Source: Pogonophryne albipinna (taxonomy: Eukaryota > Chordata > Actinopteri > Perciformes > Artedidraconidae). From it: DNA of 64,000 nucleotides. Shown in pieces: positions 25,154-38,070 of this stretch. A program made the translations under genes and the position numbers. The notes beneath the pieces are model-generated. The model made no database searches and was not told where the DNA came from. It was given only the letters and a program-made list of their open reading frames with translations. Positions within the stretch are counted from its first letter, which is position 1. Each line of letters starts with the position of its first letter. The DNA lies in NCBI GenBank assembly GCA_028583405.1, contig CM053256.1, positions 26,509,325 through 26,573,324 on the forward strand, in the 5' to 3' direction.

Positions 25154-28100
25154 ACCCTTATTACTAATCGTAGCTACACATCCAACCCATCGGTCTGATC
25201 GTGAGAAGACACAGAATCGATCGGTACATACATCATCACTCCATGATAAGAACTCGCGAAGATATTAACAAGAACAGACATCAAAACATGTGGCGCTAGG
25301 TAGCTAGAAACGTCAAAATGGCTCACCTTGGTCGTAGTCTGGTCAAAAGTGGTCTTCAATGGCATTAAAACGATAAAAACGCTGCTGAAGTTAATCCATA
25401 GGTTAATCCAGTGTGTCTGTGTCCCTTTGAAATGATTTCTGATAATCCATAAGCAATAAACCTGCTTTTCGGTTTCCAGATGTCAGAGCGAGAGATAGGT
25501 TCGCTCTCATGCAAACCTGCATAGCAAAGCCCCCACCTTTTTTTGTTAACGTGTGTGTCTATGTGGAAATTCCCCTTCGATTCTATTGGCTCTAACGGTC
25601 AAAAAGAGATGTCAATCACCAAAATCGACCAATGGGTTCCAGAGAAAGGGTAAAAATGTCCATTTCCACCCAAATCACCTCAGAGGTGGAGTTTTTTTTG
25701 CTAAACCTCTCTAAAAAGGTCAAATGTCACTTGTTTTGCATCAATCTTGATACAGGGTACTTATTATATGTTGTACTTTGGATTCCTAAAGCTTTTAGTC
25801 TACTAACCCATCATCCAAGGGTAGTTTTTCACTATAAGTAAAAAATTATTTTTGGACGGACACTATAATTTACAGTTTTTTACTATGTTCAATCTGAATT
25901 TTCTTTAAAATAAAACACATTTATATTGATTCTGACTTTTCTACATCCAACTCACAGGTTTATCATTATTTTGAGAAAAAAGATTATTAATTTTCCTCCT
26001 TTTAGAAGTGTAGTTATGGTCATTTGTTCTGTAAATGTCATTTTCGAGCCTGAGACCTGAAAAACAGGCTCAGTGCTTAACAGGTTAAACAAGTGTTTGA
26101 ATGCGTACATTAACAGGTTTATGATATCACTGCCCCGTCTAAGACATGATCTGACTTTAATTACATTTGACTCGAGTGTTTCGTCAACTTAATGTGTTGC
26201 TTAAAATAATACTTCTGTATACAGTATGCAGCTGTAAGTGTTGCACGGCCAGATACGGCTCAAGAAGGAGATAAGGAAATCTATGATACATTATGATGTG
26301 ATATGAATGATAATGGGACACATCGACGTCTGCACTCACAGTGCTGTGGACTGTACTTAATGTTACTTTGATCCGGTTACTTATGCTGTGGCAGATATTT
26401 AAGTAAGCTTTCTTAACGCTAATGTTATATTAGTCAGATTGCTCTGAAGATGGGAGGTGATATTCTATTAATGTTCACGTTCAAACAGTCAGTTGACTTT
26501 TGCCGGCCGTCTTTCCTGCAACGGCAGTTTTTCTGTATTTCCTTTCTCCTGTAATATGACTTGATAGAGAAAAAAATGAGGTAAACTAACTATATGTTGT
26601 ATGTCAGGGACTAAGCTAAAATCCGGCACATTTACACTTGAAGCATTATTTGTCTAAAGTGTTCATTAATGTGCATTGTCCCTATTCAAATAAACGATTA
26701 AATGAAGATAGAAAATAAACAAATTGTGAACAAAACTAACATTGCTTTTTATTTAAATACATAATATTTCACATCAAAAGAAACAACAACGTTTTAACAA
26801 ATCATATTAAATAATCTGATGACAGAACTGTAAACAGAATAGCTGAAACTTTAACAAAATAAATAACTCAGTTACCTCTAATCATTAACTCATATTTGTA
26901 TAATGTAACTCCTTGTGTTGCTGCTAGAGATCTACCCCGGTAAGAGGAGAACCAACTTCGTAGGACCGGAAACCCAGAGTTTACCCTGAAGTTACCTCCC
27001 TAACCGAAAATCTGGCTTCGTAGTACAGGCCTCTGGTCTGATGGGCTAAGCTTAAACATTGCTTAAATAACCTCTGTTTGGCAGAATGCCTGGAGATGGC
27101 AGGGTAAACTGGATTTACTTTAGGGAGGGGAGGGGCTGAAGCCCAGCAGCATGGAGGCTACTGCTGCTATTTGTTTGTGGCCCCCGGTGTTATGCAGCTA
27201 AATGTTGCCTCCAGGGGCTGACTGGCCAAACCATTCCAGGCCAAACCAACTCGTGGTCATAGAGTATTTATATTTTCAATTTCTGACGTCACTAGTGACT
27301 CTATGGTGCTTGGCCGTGGTAGCCGCAGACAGCGGGGTACGCTGTCATACTGTACCAGTCTAATCCTTTAAATACAGAGGGGATATTCACGCAGTCCCCC
27401 TCCTAATTTGGACTCTTCCTCGTTTTTTGTTGTAATCTGCTTTGCTCTGTCATTTTCATCATGAATTCGCAGCAGTGTTCAGTTAAATATTGACAAACTT
27501 TTTTTTATATGAGAGTGCATTAGTTAGCATGTGTAACTAATGAAACACTTTAAGGACTTTCTTTTTGGTACAGTGGTTAGCAGTGGTTGGCAGTGACAGA
27601 GGTGACGTGCTTACATTAGTTTAGGATGTAGTACATCCTGTATTGTCTTGAGCATCACTAGTCCAGTGACATCTGCTTTTATTATAGAATCACATATGAA
27701 AGGAGTATTCGAAAACTACTTCACTGGAACTATATGCTGAGCACGACAACACAAGACACAAGTCTTTGTGTGTTTTCTTTCAGAAAATAGTGTGCCTGTC
27801 CATGCTTTTACATTATTGTGGGTTTGTGTGTGTTAAACACGTTTGTCCGCACTGTTAAGGTTAATGTGCCCATAAAAAGGTGCGCTGCTCTTTAGATGAA
27901 GACTGTTCCATGTGTCAGCCAGTCTGAACTTTTTATTTCTATCAAATAGTTCATTAAACTTGGAGTTCATCGACAACTTTGGTGGACAGCACGAGAGCAA
28001 CACAGCTCTCCGTTCACCATTTCTGTTCCACCCTGACCACCCCACTTATGTTGTCTGCAGAAGGACGAGGAGTCCAGATACGAGGGTTGAAGGCATTTGT

Positions 28101-29825
28101 AGGCTACGATTCAGTCGCCTTGCAAACTAGGCTAACATTTGTTATTGTATGCAGGTTGCTAACGTTAGTGCTAGCTAGGTTAGCAATTTTCTTTTGTTGT
28201 GATAGGGCTTGTTCTTTTTGACAGCATGTGGTCGACTCCAATGTGGTCTGGCTGATCCAATCACATTTTGATTGCAATGCATTCTAGATCACTTTACACC
28301 TGAATCAACATGGTTTTTACAAACCGCAATACTGTTAAAAAATAGGGTCGAGGTTCACTATGGCAAATATTTTGCCTCTGATATTACTTGCCATCACAAA
28401 TCTTCAAACCAGCTGCATCCGCTTACTGAGAATAAAAAGAGCAAGAACAATTACTGGAAAGATATCTTGGTTAACTTGAAAAAAGTATAACATTAATGTT
28501 AAGTGGAGCTGAACTCTCCCATGACACAATTTTTATTTAGAATTGGATTCAAAGGCTTATTTTCAATGTGATATTAAATGAAGACCAATGTCATTTTCGT
28601 GTTTAAAAACAACTACAAAATATTCAAGCTTTGAGATGTGTCACACTCTGCACCACTCAGAGGAATCATGATACGAAATGACTTAAGCTTCACTACAGAC
28701 CTTGAGGTTCGCACAGTCCTTAGCCAATCAGCTCTTATCATCCACATAATGACTAAAGACCTGATACAGCGATCGTACCGTCAGTCTGTGATCTTTATTG
28801 AGGAGGTGTGGTCAGATGAGCAATCTGGAATCCGTCAACACTTCGGCTCCCTCGGCCAGGAATTCCTTCTGCAGCACGGCCACTCTGGAGCCACTCCACA
28901 TGGAAAGTACCGCGCAGTGGAAACTGGGAGCCAAAAAAATCTCAGACTTTGCAGTCCGCAACTCGTCCAGATTAGCATTCCTTCCCCCTGACACATCAGC
29001 AGAAGAGCGCATCATCATCTGACCAATAGGGGACGCACTACTGGCATTGGGACCCTGGTGCTGGGGTGAGCTGCCCCTGAAGAGTAGGAATCAAGCAGTG
29101 GGCAAATAACTAGTGCTGAAACACGTAATAACTAATTTCAAGAGGGACCTCTTCAAATTAAATTCTAAATGAAAAGCAAAGAGGTATTTTCTGTCAACGA
29201 GAACTCGTTTCATTTTCCTGATTTCACATTCGCTCCATCCATACCCATTATTGCATCATAAAAGGCCCGGACAGCTAAACAGCATAGGTTCCACTCAGTG
29301 AGGGGGCGAGGAGGGAGAAGCGGGGGGGCTGAGGGATGAAGAGGAGGTTTCCACTTCTTCAGTGGGGGGTGTAGTGTGGGAGGGTTGCTGCTGGCGGCTC
29401 AACAGTAGCATTCTTTCACACGTAGCTGGAAGTAATCAGCTGCGGAGGCTAGAACCAAACTCTGAGCTCCTTCTGTTTGCTTTGGCTCCACCAACGTTCT
29501 CTTCCCCTGCCTCCACCTCCTCATGCAAGGGCCCCATTAGAGCCCACCTCCCCATCCTGCCTCTGTATACCTCCCCATCTATCCGTCCACACCAATACAC
29601 TCCAAGTGATCTCAACATTGTTGCCTAACCATAGTGCAGCTGATTCTCACGTTTCCTTCCTCTCTGCAGGAGGTCATGCCGAGAAAATGGAGAGAAAGAA
29701 CAGACCAGAGTGTAGGTTAGAAGACTTTGCAGATGATTTGTCTGGCGATTATCTTTTCTAGGATCGACTTTTTCCACCCCCGTTTGAAGGAAGAAATAAA
29801 TAATTCTCCCCCGCACTCAAACACA
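25154..29825. other. Unassigned AT-rich interval
   Basis: No supported gene. Short open frames here lack recognisable domains. 26112-26330 is a repeat shared with the hAT at 31449-38596, and around 26945-27025 the motifs CTTCGTAGGACC and GGCTTCGTAGTACAGG recur in the same order as at 38352-38465. GC-rich, pyrimidine-rich sequence occupies about 29300-29640. Confidence 0.45.
26112..26330 (-). repeat. Relic of the hAT family seen at 31449-38596
   Basis: The reverse complement of this segment aligns with about 38085-38305, sharing TTTAAGCAACACATTA-like, GTTGACGAAACACTC and GTAATTAAAGTCAGATC blocks. It therefore belongs to the same repeat family, probably an older copy without detectable ends. 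Confidence 0.65.
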
Positions 29826-30193
29826 TACAGTGGGGCAAAAAAGTATTTAGTCAGCCACCAATTGTGCAAATTCTCCCACTTAAAAAGATGAGAGAGGCCT
29901 GTAATTTTCATCCTAGGTACACTTCAACTATGAGAGACAGAATGGGGGGAAAGAATCCAGGAAATCACATTGTAGGATTTTTAATGAATTAATTGGTAAA
30001 TTCCTCGGTAAAATAAGTATTTGGTCACCTACAAACAAACAAGATTTCTGGCTCTCACAGACCCGTAACTTCTTCTTTAAGAGCCTCCTCTGTCCTCCAC
30101 TCGTTAACTGTATTAATGGCACCTCTTTGAACTCGTTATCAGTATAAAAGACACCTGTCCACAACCTCAAACAGTCACACTCCAAACTCCACT

Positions 30194-30554
30194 ATGGCCA
30201 AGACCAAAGAGCTGTCAAAGGACACCAGAAACAAAATTGTAGACCTGCACCAGGCTGGGAAGACTGAATCTGCAATAGGTAAGCAGCTTGGTGTGAAGAA
30301 ATCAACTGTGGGAGCAATTATTAGAAAATGGAAGACATACAAGACCACTGATAATCTCCCTCGATCTGGGGCTCCACGCAAGATCTCACCCTGTGGGGTC
30401 AAAATGATCACAAGAACGGTGAGTAAAAATCCCAGAACCACACGGGGGGACCTAGTCAATGACCTGCAGAGAGCTGGGACCAAAGTAACAAAGGCTACCA
30501 TCAGTAACACACTACGCCGCCAGGGACTCAAATCCTGCAGTGCCAGACGTGTCC
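30194..30554 (+). pseudogene. Tc1 transposase, DNA-binding half
   Basis: The frame runs from [16 protein letters not shown] through both helix-turn-helix units to [17 protein letters not shown], where the hAT insertion begins. It is nearly identical to the N-terminal half of copy 1; differences include TES for TKS and PCG for PRG. The catalytic half lies about 8.5 kb downstream at 39116. It can no longer give a normal product. Confidence 0.9.
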
Positions 30555-31631
30555 CCCTGCTTAAAGAGCCTGTGACAGCATCCCAACAACTGTTGTGTAA
30601 TGAAATATTGGGCTACTAGTCATCTCGAACCGTCAGTTTAAAAAAGAAGATGCGATACCGTTCCGATAAATATCAATAATTTCGAACATCGCGGGGAAAT
30701 TCCTTGAGTCATTTTGAAGTTTTGGGGGAAGCCGGAAGTGACGTCAATGCGGGAACGCTTCACTGTGCGGTGAGAGAGCGAAACACGGACAAAGTGTGTT
30801 GTCATGCGTAGAAATTGTGAATTACTGAGTTTAGGCACGTTAATAACGTTTTAATGAAGTTGACTACAGTATATTCATATTTGTCAGTGCTTTCATGTCA
30901 ATTCGGCGAACATAAACATAAATGATCGTGGTGAAGATGATGATTAAATTAGGATTACAAATCGGTAGTGAGAGCTGCTGAATTTCCTCCCGTAGGATGT
31001 GATATAAAAACAAATCGATTATTTTTGTAGTTGTAAACTCAAGTGGATTAAACTACATTTATTAGTGCTTTCATGTCAATTCGGCGAACATATGATACAT
31101 TAAATGATCGTGAGAATGATGATTAAAAATCGTTTGTTTGATCCGGTCTGCATTTCCTGATGAGAAAACAAACCGATGCTTTTTGTAGTTGTAGTACACC
31201 AACATGGATTAAACGTGTGTTTTTTTTTACCACAATGTTGGGGAAATTAATGGATAAAATGCACGGATTATTATTATTATTATTATTCCCACTCCGATCG
31301 GGACACTAGGTCCACCGTTTCCCCGCAGCGAGGCTCCCCCCGTTGACAGTTTACGTGGGCTGGGTGCAGTGGCGGACTGGCCATCGGGACGAATCCCGAT
31401 GGGCCGGTACCGAAGTGGGCCGGTCGGATAAGTCACTAGTACATCCCCATAGGCGGCGCGTGAGGCTCAGGTTTGGGAAGGCTAAATAACTTTTTTTACC
31501 TGACGCTGCCCGCCTCCGGCGTCTATAGAAAAGAGGTCAACTCAGTGTGCGGAGTTTAAATCTCTCAAGTTATATTACAGGATAAAGGAAATACAGTTTA
31601 AACTGCCGTATGCAGAGAAGACGCCGACGTG

Positions 31632-32406
31632 TGTTATGTTGTGTTGGTTATTCTCGCCTCCAGGAGAGAAGCTTAAAAGGAGACTAAATGGAGTCTCTGA
31701 GATGGTGTCAAATTGGTACTTTAATTAAAAAGAAAGGCGCGGTAATGTTACAAGCAGAATATTGTTCGAGAGGAAAACAGCTGTTTCTCTGAGTTTGGCC
31801 GGTGTAGAAAGAGGTCGAGCCCCCCAGGTCCCGGCGTTTATATATCCTCTGCTGGCTCCTCCCAGCGGGCGGCTCTCCACGTCTTAATGTCCGTTGTTTC
31901 GCATATCAGAGGATACAGACATTGTACATTCAATATATCTAAACACGGCTTTTCTCTTCCTTAACTCCTTCATGACTTTTCATTTAACACATTCTAAACG
32001 CTGTAATCAATACTCCAAAAAATACTTCACAGCAGTTAGGTTTCCGGTCGATCCGGAAGTTGTCACATGCTACTCACATCTGTAAACAATATCGTACTCA
32101 AATAAACTGTACCTTCATGTAATATTCAACAATAATAATAATATCTCGACGTCTGTAATTGTAGTGTTGAAATCAGTAGGTTTCGGTGTGCAACATCATA
32201 TCATCTCGCTGCTAAATTCACCTCTATAGTAAATGGTATATTAGCCTCATGCTAAATGCTAACCGGAGATGAAGGATTTTCAGAATAAAAGCTTAACCAC
32301 TGGTTGTGCACGGGAACTTCTGGTTTTTCAGTATAAAACAGCTTTTAAACTGACGGTATGTTTAAACTACATTATGCTATCAAAACATTGATTTTAATTT
32401 CTAACA
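31632..32406 (-). repeat. 3' LTR of the provirus
   Basis: 775 bp, with TG...CA ends on both strands. It matches 37296-38070 except for two substitutions seen (near 31772 and 31891). A related 577-bp solo LTR lies at 40765-41341. Confidence 0.96.
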
Positions 32407-32416
32407 ATCCCTCCTT
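32407..32416 (-). promoter_or_regulatory. Polypurine tract of the provirus
   Basis: On the minus strand AAGGAGGGAT lies directly against the 3' LTR, where retroviruses prime plus-strand DNA. Confidence 0.6.
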
Positions 32417-32819
32417 ACACACCTAAAAGGTGTGTATAATACTGAAATCAATGAGTTCTTCATCTGAACTCTGCATAGTACATAACTCATATAAAAAACA
32501 TACAATCAAAAATGGAATGTTTCGAATAGCCTCAACTTTACATAAATACAAAAATACTTTGACTGTTCAAACATAAAAGTTTTCCCTTGTGCACAACTTC
32601 TAGTGTTAACATTCAATATGGTTCTTCAGAATAGCAGCAATGGCTTGGTATCAGAACATTTCTTCCTCCCTCCTTTCACAGAAACCGTTCTCATACCACG
32701 CTCAGTGTTAAGGCACTTGTTTTTACAAAGTGAAAAGAAACAACCCATTTTAAAATAGTAATGATTGTAAAACGCATGAAATCTATCATATAGAAAAGTG
32801 AAAAATAATAAAAATGAAG

Positions 32820-32956
32820 TAAACTATCTTGGACCAGTGTAATAATAAAAATAAAAATACACTATCTTGGAATAGTATAGCGTAAATAGTAAAAATACAC
32901 TATCTTGGAATAGTATAGAGTAATAGTAAAAATACACTATCTTGGAATAGTATAGG
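32820..32956. repeat. Tandem repeat, about 37-bp period, in proviral 3' region
   Basis: Three good and one degenerate copies of AAAATACACTATCTTGGAAT followed by AGTATAG lie between env and the 3' LTR. No ORF crosses it. Confidence 0.85.
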
Positions 32957-33094
32957 TAAATTGAAATGGATTCACTCCATTTTAGCATTTCATTTTGCTC
33001 ACTTCCTCACATGATTTCATCATTTAGAGAATCACATCGGCTGGACATTCATTTAACAATCTCATCTCTGAACATCCATTTCATTTGAACTCAT

Positions 33095-35195
33095 TCAAAC
33101 TAACTCATCATTTTCATCAACATCTGTATATGGGGGTGGATCGTCCTGTTCTACTAGCATTGGAAACTGTCCCCCCATGTGATATTGACCCCTAGCATAT
33201 TCCTGGTTGAGGGCCCCATTAATCAGTCGGTTTGCGAAAGCGCGGATGCAGGTTGAGAAACAACAACAACCCAGTGCCAATATCATGATCACACCTGTCA
33301 CAGACATCAGTCCACTCAGTAGGAAATCTTTGTACTTCCCCAGCCAACCATCTAAAAACCCCCCCAGGGGGTTCTTTCTATCCCACTGTTGTCTGCTAAC
33401 TCCATGCTCAGAGTAGTGAGTCCCTTCAGAGCCTTGGTTACTGATCCATCAGGTGAGGTGTTGTTTGGGATGAAAGTACAACATAATGTTCCAAACATTT
33501 TGCATACACCCCCTTTTTCTGCCAACAACATATCTAGGGCCACTCGGTTCTGCAAAGACATCTGGCTGGTCTTGTCCAGTTGCTCGCTTAGTCCCTTTAT
33601 CGCGTCCTTGGTGTGATTTATGAACCTCGTGATTATAGTAGATATAATTAATCCAGTCCACATTCTTATTTATCGTAGGCCAAAGGAATATGGATTCCAA
33701 CCCTGCTAAAATCTGGTTTCTTGCTTTAAACTCATCTGGAACTCCCCTGGGCACCCCTATGCTGTCTATGTACACAGTGGAATCAAAACTCCCTGGAAGG
33801 ACTGACCTTTTGGCCCTGGTTGCTTTGGGTTGGACTGCCATGTTATCAGTTGCTCGGCCGTCATTGGTACTGCATAAAAAGGCATCACTAGCTGTACCAG
33901 AGCACAGGTCCCCGTCCAATCCTGTGGTAAAACTGAGTACAGGGTTTTAGTGCCACAATACCACCAAACATCTGTTCTGGGATACGTCTAATGGGCATAG
34001 TTATACCTGGGAGAAAATCCTGGTTCATTAAAATCGTTGTAGAATTGCACCACTTAAGAGTTCCTACTTCTGTACCTTTTAGGTAGTCCCTTGTAATGCA
34101 GTCATACAGTCCCTCGTAAGACGTGAAGTCAGGTGGAATGTCATTCATTTTTACCACTGGATACTTTTGTGCAATGTCGACACAATCTACTGGGGATTTT
34201 TGTCCATAGAGTTTGTACATACAGAGTTGTACTCTTGGGTTATTGTGGGCGTTGAATGGAAATGGCACTGTACCCAAACTTGGTCGGGCAGCCGCACAGG
34301 CCAGACAGTCCGCCATCTTGCTCTGCTTAACAGAATAAACAACCCAGTCCAACCAGGAATTCGTGTCCTCGTATCCAGTTTCCACTGCTATGACTTTCTG
34401 TATAGAGGTCGTACTCAGATAGGTGACCAGTGGATTGATATAGATTTAGCAGGGGGTATTTCTGGTTCTGGTTTGAAGAGTGATTCAGCATATTTTGGGG
34501 CGAAATCTGGGATTACATCAGCTGGTGGGTCAATTATCTTCACTAAAATTGATCCCATTGGGTCTTTCCCGGAACTTCTATCCCCATCAGTAAATGGAAT
34601 GCAGTGACGTCTCCCTGTTTCTTGAAATGGGGAGTGAGTGCGCTTTTAAAAGCAATTATTATTGGGTTGTGTTTGCTCATATCTCCACTATGGCGACCTT
34701 TGGAAAAAGATAGCTGAGACCTAAACGCCAAACCTGGGGGATTGTTATTACCTTCTGCCCTTGCACTCCAATATACCTTCTCTGAACCGGGACACCATGA
34801 ATTATCATCTGGCCGTTCCCAAGCATGAATGCACCCATAAACGTCATGGCCTGTTTTGTCTCGCAGCTCTCCACATACAACCACATCACACACATCAAGA
34901 CTGACCGTAACCGCTTCACCTCTGGGAATGAGTATTTCTAACCCCCCCTTCTGTCTCTCCGCTGATTTTGGCTCTGGGGATAAATGGAAAACACAGCTGA
35001 CTTTTGGTTAGTGATATTGGCATTTTCTACTAGTGCCCGAATGGATTCGGGTTCTTCTCGATGCTGTACCCCCCACCCAACCAGGAAAATGCCAATTGTG
35101 ATGAACACAGCTAACAATGTTATTACGATTCTTATCCCTAGGGGGCCCCTTAATTGTTCTGACCTCTTCAATGGCACTTCATCAATTCTAACCAT
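33095..35195 (-). pseudogene. env: Gamma-type retroviral envelope gene, frame-broken
   Basis: The minus strand encodes an envelope glycoprotein, normally made as surface and transmembrane subunits. Visible features in order: an N-terminal hydrophobic segment near 35100 that could be a signal anchor; a surface region; a furin-type RAKR site near 33805; a C-x6-CC disulfide motif (near 33500); a hydrophobic anchor near 33290; and a short cytoplasmic tail with PPPY near 33125. The reading frame changes several times (near 34945, 34550, 33900, 33640 and 33360), two of them at runs of seven C/G. It is not translatable as one protein as written. It begins 274 bp after pol ends, so a spliced message would be expected. 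Confidence 0.88.
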
Positions 35196-35244
35196 GGTGA
35201 TATCAGTTTCAGAGTTTAAAATAAATGAGTACGAAAATAAACGT

Positions 35245-35352
35245 ATAAAAAATAAAACAAAAATATTGGACTGATAGTATATAAAAACAAAACAAAAATA
35301 TTGGGGTGATAGTATATAAAAAACAAAACAAAAATATTGGCCTGATAGAATA
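35245..35352. repeat. Tandem repeat between pol and env
   Basis: Three copies of about 35-43 bp share ACAAAAATATTGG and TGATAGTATATAAAAA-type cores. It occupies most of the pol-env gap of the provirus. Confidence 0.8.
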
Positions 35353-35468
35353 AATCGGTTTCAGATGTAAAACTAGAATGGGTATTCTGTTTTAGTATTC
35401 TATCTATAAAACCTAAAGACTATTCGTCTTTTGAGCTGTTTCTATCTCAATATCTCTTGATTTGATCT

Positions 35469-37295
35469 TTATTCATCATTTTGTTCCAGCTCTGCCAAAT
35501 CAGTCCTAACTTCCAAGAGCTTTCTGGAAGGTGCCGGTGTAGGGCGACAATGTGTCAGGTGGTGCCAATTTGCTCCTTTTTTACCTTTTATCCGGAGAGC
35601 GTGTGAGGTTCTTTCAACAACCTCCCACGGACCCGTCCACCTGGGTTCAGCCCACTTTCTTTTGTGAACTTTCAACCTCACCCAATCCCCCGGTCTTACA
35701 GGAGTCTCTTCTGGTGTCTCGTCTGGTGTCTCCGCAGTTCTCTGAACCTGTGTAGACAAGACTTGGATAATATTACTCAGAGCCCTGACATATTCATCCA
35801 CTTCTATTTGTCTAATGTCTAACACTGGGCCAGTCCCTCCTTCTCTAGGAGGCCCAGGCATTGGCCGACCAGTTAACAACTCATGGGGTGAAAGATGTGT
35901 TTTAGCACCCGCAGAAGATCTCATTGACATGAGTGCCAAAGGCAAAGCATCTACCCATTTCATGTTTGTGCCAAAAATGACTTTTGCTATTTTTCCTTTT
36001 AATGTTCGATTTGCTCTTTCTACTATACCCTGAGATTGTGGGTGGTATGCTGACCCAAACTTATGAATTATACCAAAATATAACTCAACTTCCTCCAAGT
36101 GTTTGCTTGTAAAATGTGAACCATTGTCTGATCTTATCATCCTTGGCACTCCATAGCGGGGTACAAGTTCTGTTTTGAGACATTTAATGACTGTCTTTGC
36201 ATCTTCTTTTTTACAGGGAATGGCCTCAATCCATCTCGTATAACGATCAATCATTACCAACATATATCTAAACCCTCTGACTACATTGTCTGCTCCCATG
36301 TCTGTATAATCAATGCAAATGTCTTTGAATGGGGCTTCTGGGACTGGATATCTTCCCATTGGGCACTTGTATGGCTTTTTTACATTGAAAGCATTACACG
36401 TGTCACAGTCGTTTACGAAGTTTTCGACCATATCCTTCATGTAAGGATGCCACCACTGTCGTTCAATGTCTTTTGTTGTTCTTGCTTTGCCTACATGAGT
36501 GGGACCATGTGATTGTTCTATCAGCAGGTGGCATAATTTTGCAGGTGCGACTAAACGTCCGTCGTGGGCTCTCCACAGGCCATCTACTTCCTTTGCTCCT
36601 TTCTGACTCCATTGGTTCTGTTCATACACTCCAGCATATTTCTGCATGTCTTTGATGTGTTCAATGGTTAACTCCTCTTGAGTATTGGCCTTTGTACATA
36701 TCATTTGCTTGCTGTACCCTCCTGCCTTCTTCGCTGCCTTGTCTGCTGCATCGTTCACTCTGGATATTGCATTGTTCAATGTTTGATGTCCTTTGCATTT
36801 CATTACTGCCACTTGTGCTGGCAACAGCAAAGATGTTAGCAGGAGTTTTAGCGCTTCAGCATGTTTTACTGGTGTCTTAGCAGATGTTAGGAACCCTCTT
36901 CTGATCCACTGTGGTCCGTCTATATGCACTGCTCCATAGGCATATGCTGAATCTGTATAGATGTTGACTCGTTGTCCCTCTGCATGCTCCAAGGCTTTGG
37001 TGAGTGCCACTACTTCTGCCAGTTGGGCCGAAGCAGGTTGGGAGATGATTTCTGCTTCTATGGTTTGTATATTTTCTCCTTCCTGCCTGACTACTGCATA
37101 GGAGGCCACATTCCCGTCATCTCCCTTGTAGCAGCAGCCGTCACTGTAGAGAGTGAAGTCTGGTTGGGCCAGAGGATCTGTTTCTAAATCTGATCTTATC
37201 TTGAGATCCTTTTGGGAGACGAACTGACAGTCATGGGGTGTGTGCTCTTCCGTGCTCAGTCCTGCAGACATGTTTGTTAAACCACTTTGGTATGT
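35469..37295 (-). pseudogene. pol: Retroviral pol fragment: RNase H and integrase
   Basis: A single open frame of about 600 codons runs to 35469; it is open up to the LTR edge, with the first Met at 37271. RNase H comes first, with acidic residues in LYSDGC, AQLAEV, YTDSAYA and NDAADKAAK. Next is the integrase HHCC zinc-binding region ([16 protein letters not shown]), then the catalytic core with Asp in CIDYTD, Asp in RSDNGSHF and Glu in GIVERANRT, and a C-terminal domain with [12 protein letters not shown]. These are gammaretrovirus-like traits. Protease and the polymerase part of reverse transcriptase are missing because the 5' LTR abuts the coding sequence. The long intact frame agrees with the young LTR pair. 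Confidence 0.93.
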
Positions 37296-38070
37296 TGTTA
37301 TGTTGTGTTGGTTATTCTCGCCTCCAGGAGAGAAGCTTAAAAGGAGACTAAATGGAGTCTCTGAGATGGTGTCAAATTGGTACTTTAATTAAAAAGAAAG
37401 GCGCGGTAATGTTACAAGCAGAATATTGTTCGAGAGTAAAACAGCTGTTTCTCTGAGTTTGGCCGGTGTAGAAAGAGGTCGAGCCCCCCAGGTCCCGGCG
37501 TTTATATATCCTCTGCTGGCTCCTCCCAGCGGGCGGCTCTCCACGTCTTAATGTCTGTTGTTTCGCATATCAGAGGATACAGACATTGTACATTCAATAT
37601 ATCTAAACACGGCTTTTCTCTTCCTTAACTCCTTCATGACTTTTCATTTAACACATTCTAAACGCTGTAATCAATACTCCAAAAAATACTTCACAGCAGT
37701 TAGGTTTCCGGTCGATCCGGAAGTTGTCACATGCTACTCACATCTGTAAACAATATCGTACTCAAATAAACTGTACCTTCATGTAATATTCAACAATAAT
37801 AATAATATCTCGACGTCTGTAATTGTAGTGTTGAAATCAGTAGGTTTCGGTGTGCAACATCATATCATCTCGCTGCTAAATTCACCTCTATAGTAAATGG
37901 TATATTAGCCTCATGCTAAATGCTAACCGGAGATGAAGGATTTTCAGAATAAAAGCTTAACCACTGGTTGTGCACGGGAACTTCTGGTTTTTCAGTATAA
38001 AACAGCTTTTAAACTGACGGTATGTTTAAACTACATTATGCTATCAAAACATTGATTTTAATTTCTAACA
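37296..38070 (-). repeat. 5' LTR of the provirus
   Basis: 775-bp partner of 31632-32406. On its inner side the next bases are pol codons, and no TGG-starting primer-binding site lies within the usual few bases. Confidence 0.96.

Larger units (their letters stand above)
31632..38070 (-). mobile_element. Class I endogenous retrovirus, internally deleted
   Basis: Two 775-bp LTRs (31632-32406 and 37296-38070) begin TGTTATG and end TAACA. They flank a minus-strand internal region with pol and env, and the whole is bounded by the 4-bp duplication CGTG (31628-31631, 38071-38074). By eye the LTRs differ at only two positions, so insertion was recent. Pol and env are of gammaretrovirus-like type. The 5' LTR is the right-hand one. 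Directly next to it the sequence is already pol, near the RT/RNase H boundary, so the primer-binding site, leader, gag, protease and most of reverse transcriptase are absent. This copy cannot replicate by itself. Confidence 0.95.

Noticed and set aside
28638..29022. A 117-codon open frame as a gene
   Set aside because: No recognisable domain, competing frames in the same place, and no splice or promoter support.
33095..35195. Envelope as a captured host (syncytin-like) gene
   Set aside because: It sits between proviral LTRs in a young element and its frame is broken several times.
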